Origin: G020354785 sp964580815
GTDB taxonomy: Bacteria > Bacteroidota > Bacteroidia > Bacteroidales > UBA10428
DNA: 35,321 nucleotides
Assembly: GCA_964580815.1 (NCBI GenBank)
Contig: CAZOLY010000010.1
Coordinates: 1-35,321 of the forward strand
Reading direction: 5' to 3'
This document shows positions 31,364 to 35,321 of this stretch, piece by piece (position 1 is the stretch's first letter; each line of letters starts with the position of its first letter). The notes below the pieces were generated by a model, which was not told where the DNA came from, searched no databases, and was given only the letters and a program-made list of their open reading frames with translations. Made by a program: the position numbers and the translations under genes.

Positions 31364-32566
31364 ATGAAAAACATTTACCTGTTATTAGCTGTATTAAGTA
31401 TAAATATTTTTCTCAATGCCCAACCTTTTGGAGATGCTTCCCCAAACTTCAGGATCACTAAGCAGGAATATAACAACACCAGCGGGGAAAAGGGATGCAC
31501 TTATTTCAAATACGATAATAATGGAACACTGTATAAGTCATTCTGGGTCCTGGATGATCAAAGCAGGAGTTCGGCTAATTACTACGAGTACAATCCCAGT
31601 GGATGGTTAATTTCTGTTTACAGGGAATTCTCTGACGGATTGACATCTTTGGAACTTTTTTCCTACGATTCACTTGGCAATAAAATAGCTGAACACTTTT
31701 TCAGGTCCGACAGTGTAACGGGTTTGACATGCTACCGGTATAAAGATAATTGTATAATAAGCGCTGACTTAAGAAACCATAAGGGATGGCTAAACGGAAT
31801 CCTGGCATATCAATATAACGGACAAAAAAAGAAGGAGAACGCTGTACTGGAGAGAGGAGGCAAAACCATTTGCAACGTAAGCTATGAATATGATGATAAT
31901 AATAATCTGATAAGGGAATTTTGGGATTTTCAGGGAAGATGGAGCCAGACCTTTATTTACAATTATGAAAAAATAGATATAAATAAGAATTATTATTCAA
32001 GTCCGTTTTTGACAAATACAGGAGCGTATAAAATCAGCAAAGAGTATTATACTTATAATAATGAGGTTGGAGGTCCTTCTTTTTACTATTATAATGGGGA
32101 AGGCCTGTTGTATAAAAAAGTATTCACCCGTTCTGACAGCCTTATTACTGCCACATTCTATGAATATGATCCTGAGCGGAAATTAATCGCTTCAAAACGC
32201 AATAATCCTGATGGAAGCGTTACCCTGTTTAAATATACCTATGACACGAACAGCAATTTGATACTCCGGTCTTATTATAGAGAAGATATACTGTCAGGAT
32301 TTGAATCATACCTGTACAATTCTGAAGGTGATTTGATTAAAGCCTGTATTAAAAACTTTGATAACTGGCTGACAGGAACAATAAACTATAATCTCAATGA
32401 AATGGGGATCATAACCGGGGGTGAATTCAAGGGGGAGAACGGTTTCGATGCCATGATAACCTTTAATTATAATAATGCAGGACTGCTTTCGGAAATCATC
32501 TGGGAATTTACATTCGGGAAGTATCAAAAATATAATTTTGAATATGAGTCATCAGACTCACCATAA
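31364..32566 (+). CDS. secreted YD-repeat-like protein
   Basis: 400 residues with a signal peptide ending LNAQ (about 19) and no lipobox. The mature protein is built from about twelve or thirteen degenerate units of 22-30 residues with the core Y-x-Y-(D/N)-x-x-G-x-L-(I/Y), for example YFKYDNNGTLY, YYEYNPSGWLI, YEYDDNNNLI, YYYNGEGLLY, YEYDPERKLI, YTYDTNSNLI, YLYNSEGDLI and FNYNNAGLL. This is the RHS/YD or MORN-like style of antiparallel beta-hairpins and suggests a beta-solenoid or shell, without the C-terminal toxin part of real RHS proteins. The role is unknown. The downstream region is convergent with two minus-strand genes. Confidence 0.8.
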   Translation: MKNIYLLLAVLSINIFLNAQPFGDASPNFRITKQEYNNTSGEKGCTYFKYDNNGTLYKSFWVLDDQSRSSANYYEYNPSGWLISVYREFSDGLTSLELFSYDSLGNKIAEHFFRSDSVTGLTCYRYKDNCIISADLRNHKGWLNGILAYQYNGQKKKENAVLERGGKTICNVSYEYDDNNNLIREFWDFQGRWSQTFIYNYEKIDINKNYYSSPFLTNTGAYKISKEYYTYNNEVGGPSFYYYNGEGLLYKKVFTRSDSLITATFYEYDPERKLIASKRNNPDGSVTLFKYTYDTNSNLILRSYYREDILSGFESYLYNSEGDLIKACIKNFDNWLTGTINYNLNEMGIITGGEFKGENGFDAMITFNYNNAGLLSEIIWEFTFGKYQKYNFEYESSDSP

Positions 32567-32643
32567 AAAAATCAATACTATTCATCAATTTACTGAAAGT
32601 GAAATGTTCTATTTACCTGATAATATGTTATTTTTTAATAAGT

Positions 32644-33129
32644 TCAATTATTATCAGAACCGGAAAAAGACTTATCAAAAATTACATTTAAGTATATAAT
32701 TTTCCAGGAATCATCAAGTTTTTCCAGTGTTACATTCGCTTTTGATTCAAGATCTCCTCCGGGAAAATTGTCAATATAGAGATCAAAGTCTGCCACTGCA
32801 ACATTACCGTTAACATGGATATTTATGTTTTCCCTTCTTATTATAAAATCAGGATCAGGTTCACCCTGATGATCTTTTTTAAAAGATTCCGATAATTCTT
32901 TCCATCCTTTTATTGTTGCACAACCCCAATTTATTGCCCAATAATTGGCAATATAGGATTCATGAGCCCAACATTCTGAAAATAATTAAAAATCGTTATT
33001 TTGCCTTGCTTCACCTTCTGCTATTATAACTTTTGTAATAGATCCGATTTCATCAGACTCATCCAGATCCTGGCAAAATGCAGATAATATGAAGGCGTTT
33101 AATAACGGGATAATCAGCAATAATTTCAT
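32644..33129 (-). pseudogene. broken NTF2-like (SnoaL/DUF4440-type) gene
   Basis: Reading leftward from ATG at 33129 gives a signal peptide (MKLLLIIPLL...SAFCQ) and a protein that aligns with the intact neighbour at 33234-33731 to its end at 32644. It is stopped once, at codon 48 (TAA, 32986-32988), inside GEARQNNDF*LFSECW; the neighbour has GEARQNRDMELLSKLW, so Glu (GAA) has become TAA by one base. All other codons are in frame, giving 161 codons compared with 165 in the neighbour. Either a recently inactivated paralogue or a sequencing error. The neighbour suggests a small ligand-binding or lyase-like cone fold. Confidence 0.75.
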
Positions 33130-33233
33130 TATGATTTTTTTAGAGGTTAAAACAATTTTATGCTATAGTTTCATTTTGAATAAAAATAATCCTGGATTTT
33201 TGAGAAGTATCAGTCAAGATTTATGGCGTATGA

Positions 33234-33731
33234 TTAAAAAGGCCAATAATCATCAATTTGTTTAAATGATTTTTCATCCAGAACATTTAAAAAGACCAAT
33301 TTCCATTCCCCATTAATTTCTTCAAGTGATGCATTGACTTTAGCATTAATATTACCTGAAGGATCATTAATATGAAGATCAAAGCATGCAAAAGCAGTTT
33401 TCCCATTAATATGCACATTAATATTATCTCTAACAATGTCTGTTTCCTCGTTAAAACCTGATGCCCACAAAGTGCTGAGGCTTTCCTCCATTTTATCCCA
33501 TCCTTCAATTATGAAGCACATATGTTTTGACACACCGAAATGTGCTATATAGGGTTCATGAACCCAGAGCTTTGATAGCAATTCCATGTCGCGATTTTGC
33601 CTTGCTTCCCCGTCATCGATTATCACTTTTTTTACTGCTTCAATTTTTTTTTGATTGTTAATTTTTTTGCAGGAACTATTCGCCATTATAGTAACCAGAA
33701 TAAGAAAGATCGTTTTTATTCTCATTTTCAT
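33234..33731 (-). CDS. NTF2-like (SnoaL/DUF4440-type) lipoprotein
   Basis: 165 residues. N-terminal hydrophobic stretch and Cys21 (MANSSCKK) suggest a lipoprotein. The mature part follows the cone-shaped NTF2-like fold: helix AVKKVIIDDGEARQNRDMELLSKLW, strand HEPYIAHF, EGWDKMEESL, then antiparallel strands NINVHINGKTAFACFDLHI, AKVNASLEEINGEWKLVFLNV. Such proteins bind or turn over small molecules; without conserved catalytic residues no activity is proposed. It lies 104 bases upstream of its broken paralogue on the same strand, so the pair is a tandem duplication. Confidence 0.85.
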   Translation of the reverse strand: MKMRIKTIFLILVTIMANSSCKKINNQKKIEAVKKVIIDDGEARQNRDMELLSKLWVHEPYIAHFGVSKHMCFIIEGWDKMEESLSTLWASGFNEETDIVRDNINVHINGKTAFACFDLHINDPSGNINAKVNASLEEINGEWKLVFLNVLDEKSFKQIDDYWPF

Positions 33732-33910
33732 AATTTTATGTTATAAGAATGAAATTATACATTTAATTTTTTAATAAAATTACATATTAAAATATTAGAA
33801 GTAAATGTAGCAAAATATTATGATATAGTATTTTATATAAAATATTGCAAGGAAAATATTAAATTTAAAAAAATTAAAATTAATCTGCGCGGCAGCTAAA
33901 TTTATTTCCT

Positions 33911-35321
33911 ATGAAAACTACTAATCCTTTTATTTTGGTTTTGATCTACCTGGTATTAACTGGTTTTTGCATTTTCAGTGCATCAGGGATAAATAGCAGT
34001 TCGATTTATACCCGGCGCCTGGAAGACCCTGAAGCTGTTTATTTTACGCCAGAAGAGTTTAACATAAAAGCTGATGGTTCCGTTGATGTTTCGGATGCAC
34101 TCCAGTCAGCCATTAACAATTTAAAAAAAGAAAAAAACTTCGGTATAATATTTATTCCCGGAGGTATATACAGGATTTCCAGAACAATATATGTTCCAAA
34201 GGCCATCCGGTTAGTCGGCTATGGAGAAGAACGCCCGCTAATAGTACTGGCAAAAAATTCACCGGGATACCAGTCACCGGTCCTGTCAGATAAAGGCAAA
34301 GCAAATTACATGTTCTGGTTCACGGACAGGGTGGTGGAAGAAGGAGATGAACCAAGGGATGCCGGGGCAGGAACATTTTATAGCGCCCTTTCAAATATAG
34401 ACCTTAAAATTGAAGACGGCAATCCGTTTGCAGTTGCCCTGCGCACTCATTTTGCACAACACAGCTTTATAGCCAATGTTAGTATTTATATAGGCAAAGG
34501 GAAAGCCGGAATATTTGATGTGGGGAACGAAATGGAAAACGTTTCGTTTTTTGGGGGTGATTATGGAATTTATACAACAAAGACTTCACCTTCCTGGCCA
34601 ATGATGATGGTTGATACTTATTTTGAAGGGCAACGCAAAGCAGCAATAAGGTCAAAGGAGGCGGGACTGACCATAGTGCGTCTCAAAGCTTATAATATGC
34701 CTACAGTAATTGAAATTGAAGAAAACTTCAGCGACAGGATTTTCATGGAGGACTGCACATTTGACAATGTCACCGGACCGGCTTTAATCATCAGTAACGA
34801 AGACAATCTTACCAACCAGGTAAGCCTCTGCAATATTTACTGTCGGGATGTGCCTGTTCTGGTATACTACCGCAGAAGTAATACGCAGACTTCAGTAGCA
34901 GTTAAAGTGTACCAAATAAAAAAATATACGCACGGGCTTCATATCGATAGCATGGTCGCTGAACCTGAAACCAGGACACTGCTTAGTTTTGAAGCACTGG
35001 CGGAACTGCCTGAACCACCTGCAGGAGACATACCCCGATTACCAGATGTTGATACATGGGTGAATATTGCTGACCTGGGTGCCATAGGCGATGGGGTAAC
35101 TGACAATACGAAAGTATTTCAGGAGGCTATCAGAAATTACCCTAATATATATGTTCCGCAAGGATGGTACGTGGTTACGGAACCTCTAAGGCTCAAACAT
35201 AATACCTGTTTAATCGGCCTTCATCCTATTGCAACACAGATTAAACTGCCCGAAAGCACCCCTGCTTTTAGCGGGTTTGGCTTCCCCCAGCCATTAATAG
35301 AGTCACCTGCAGGCGGAAAAA
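33911..35321 (+). CDS. pectate-lyase-superfamily beta-helix protein, 3' end cut
   Basis: 470 codons read open to the window edge; the gene continues beyond. It begins MKTTNPFILVLIYLVLTGF, a signal sequence. Two copies of the pectate_lyase_3/GH28-like N-terminal element are visible: one at about 50-110 (GSVDVSDALQSAINNL, IIFIPGGIYRISRTIYVPKAIRLVGYG) and one at about 385-440 (NIADLGAIGDGVTDNTKVF, IYVPQGWYVVTEPLRLKHN). Between them lie right-handed beta-helix turns (FIANVSIYIGKG, DIFMEDCTFDN-type strands). No catalytic Asp/His cluster can be assigned. It is probably an exported polysaccharide lyase or hydrolase and starts 179 bases after the divergent NTF2-like lipoprotein gene. Confidence 0.85.
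   Translation, partial: MKTTNPFILVLIYLVLTGFCIFSASGINSSSIYTRRLEDPEAVYFTPEEFNIKADGSVDVSDALQSAINNLKKEKNFGIIFIPGGIYRISRTIYVPKAIRLVGYGEERPLIVLAKNSPGYQSPVLSDKGKANYMFWFTDRVVEEGDEPRDAGAGTFYSALSNIDLKIEDGNPFAVALRTHFAQHSFIANVSIYIGKGKAGIFDVGNEMENVSFFGGDYGIYTTKTSPSWPMMMVDTYFEGQRKAAIRSKEAGLTIVRLKAYNMPTVIEIEENFSDRIFMEDCTFDNVTGPALIISNEDNLTNQVSLCNIYCRDVPVLVYYRRSNTQTSVAVKVYQIKKYTHGLHIDSMVAEPETRTLLSFEALAELPEPPAGDIPRLPDVDTWVNIADLGAIGDGVTDNTKVFQEAIRNYPNIYVPQGWYVVTEPLRLKHNTCLIGLHPIATQIKLPESTPAFSGFGFPQPLIESPAGGK

Noticed and set aside
32475..32699. 74-codon plus-strand ORF near the pseudogene
   Set aside because: It overlaps the end of the YD-like gene in another frame and the antisense of the pseudogene, with no coding character.
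1..35321. CRISPR array, phage or transposase genes
   Set aside because: No regularly spaced direct repeats, and none of the ORFs reads as integrase, transposase, capsid or terminase.

Overview
The window is AT-rich and comes from a member of the Bacteroidota. The evidence is two C-terminal type IX secretion (T9SS) sorting domains, three BACON domains, a TonB-dependent receptor, many lipoproteins, families common in this phylum (DUF6340, DUF2891, GH92, BNR-4) and a Bacteroidota-type promoter (TTTG, 19 bases, TA...TTTG). Exact taxonomy cannot be read from here. A run of 10 Ns at 22258-22267 shows that this is a scaffolded draft assembly.

Region 1 (1-13 kb) is accessory in character: short genes or short co-directional units separated by spacers that code for nothing. 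It holds a secreted lipoprotein, a tRNA-Glu(CTC) on the minus strand, a small membrane protein, a DUF3795 Cys-rich protein, and a tight four-gene unit (flavin-type split-barrel protein, methyltransferase, ABC ATPase, ABC-2 permease). These are followed by a secreted TPR protein paired with a TonB-dependent receptor, two tandem zinc-ribbon methyltransferases, an isoprenylcysteine-methyltransferase-like membrane protein and a small exported protein. Several spacers carry long imperfect inverted repeats with recurring end motifs: (GG)CA(CA)TAACA after the upstream gene and GTTGTAAG/GTTGTAGC before the next. They resemble recombination-type or cassette-type palindromes and are the most unexplained structure in the window.

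Region 2 (13.7-22.2 kb) is carbohydrate and peptide catabolism. A Gfo/Idh/MocA oxidoreductase and a sugar-phosphate isomerase/epimerase-like TIM-barrel protein, both with twin-arginine leaders, are visibly richer in G+C than their neighbours. A secreted coiled-coil protein follows. Then comes an apparent operon of gamma-glutamyltransferase, GH92 alpha-mannosidase and a GH5-like hydrolase.

Region 3 (22.3-35.3 kb) is again secreted glycan-active machinery. A 1000-residue BNR-4 propeller/BACON/T9SS protein is divergent from a URO-D family protein and a CPBP membrane protease. Next are a T9SS polysaccharide deacetylase, two lipoproteins (DUF2891, DUF6340) and a YD-repeat-like secreted protein. 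On the minus strand there are two NTF2-like (SnoaL/DUF4440-type) paralogues, one broken by a single in-frame stop. The window ends inside a pectate-lyase-superfamily beta-helix protein. Gene functions are family-level readings from motifs; substrates are inferred only where stated.
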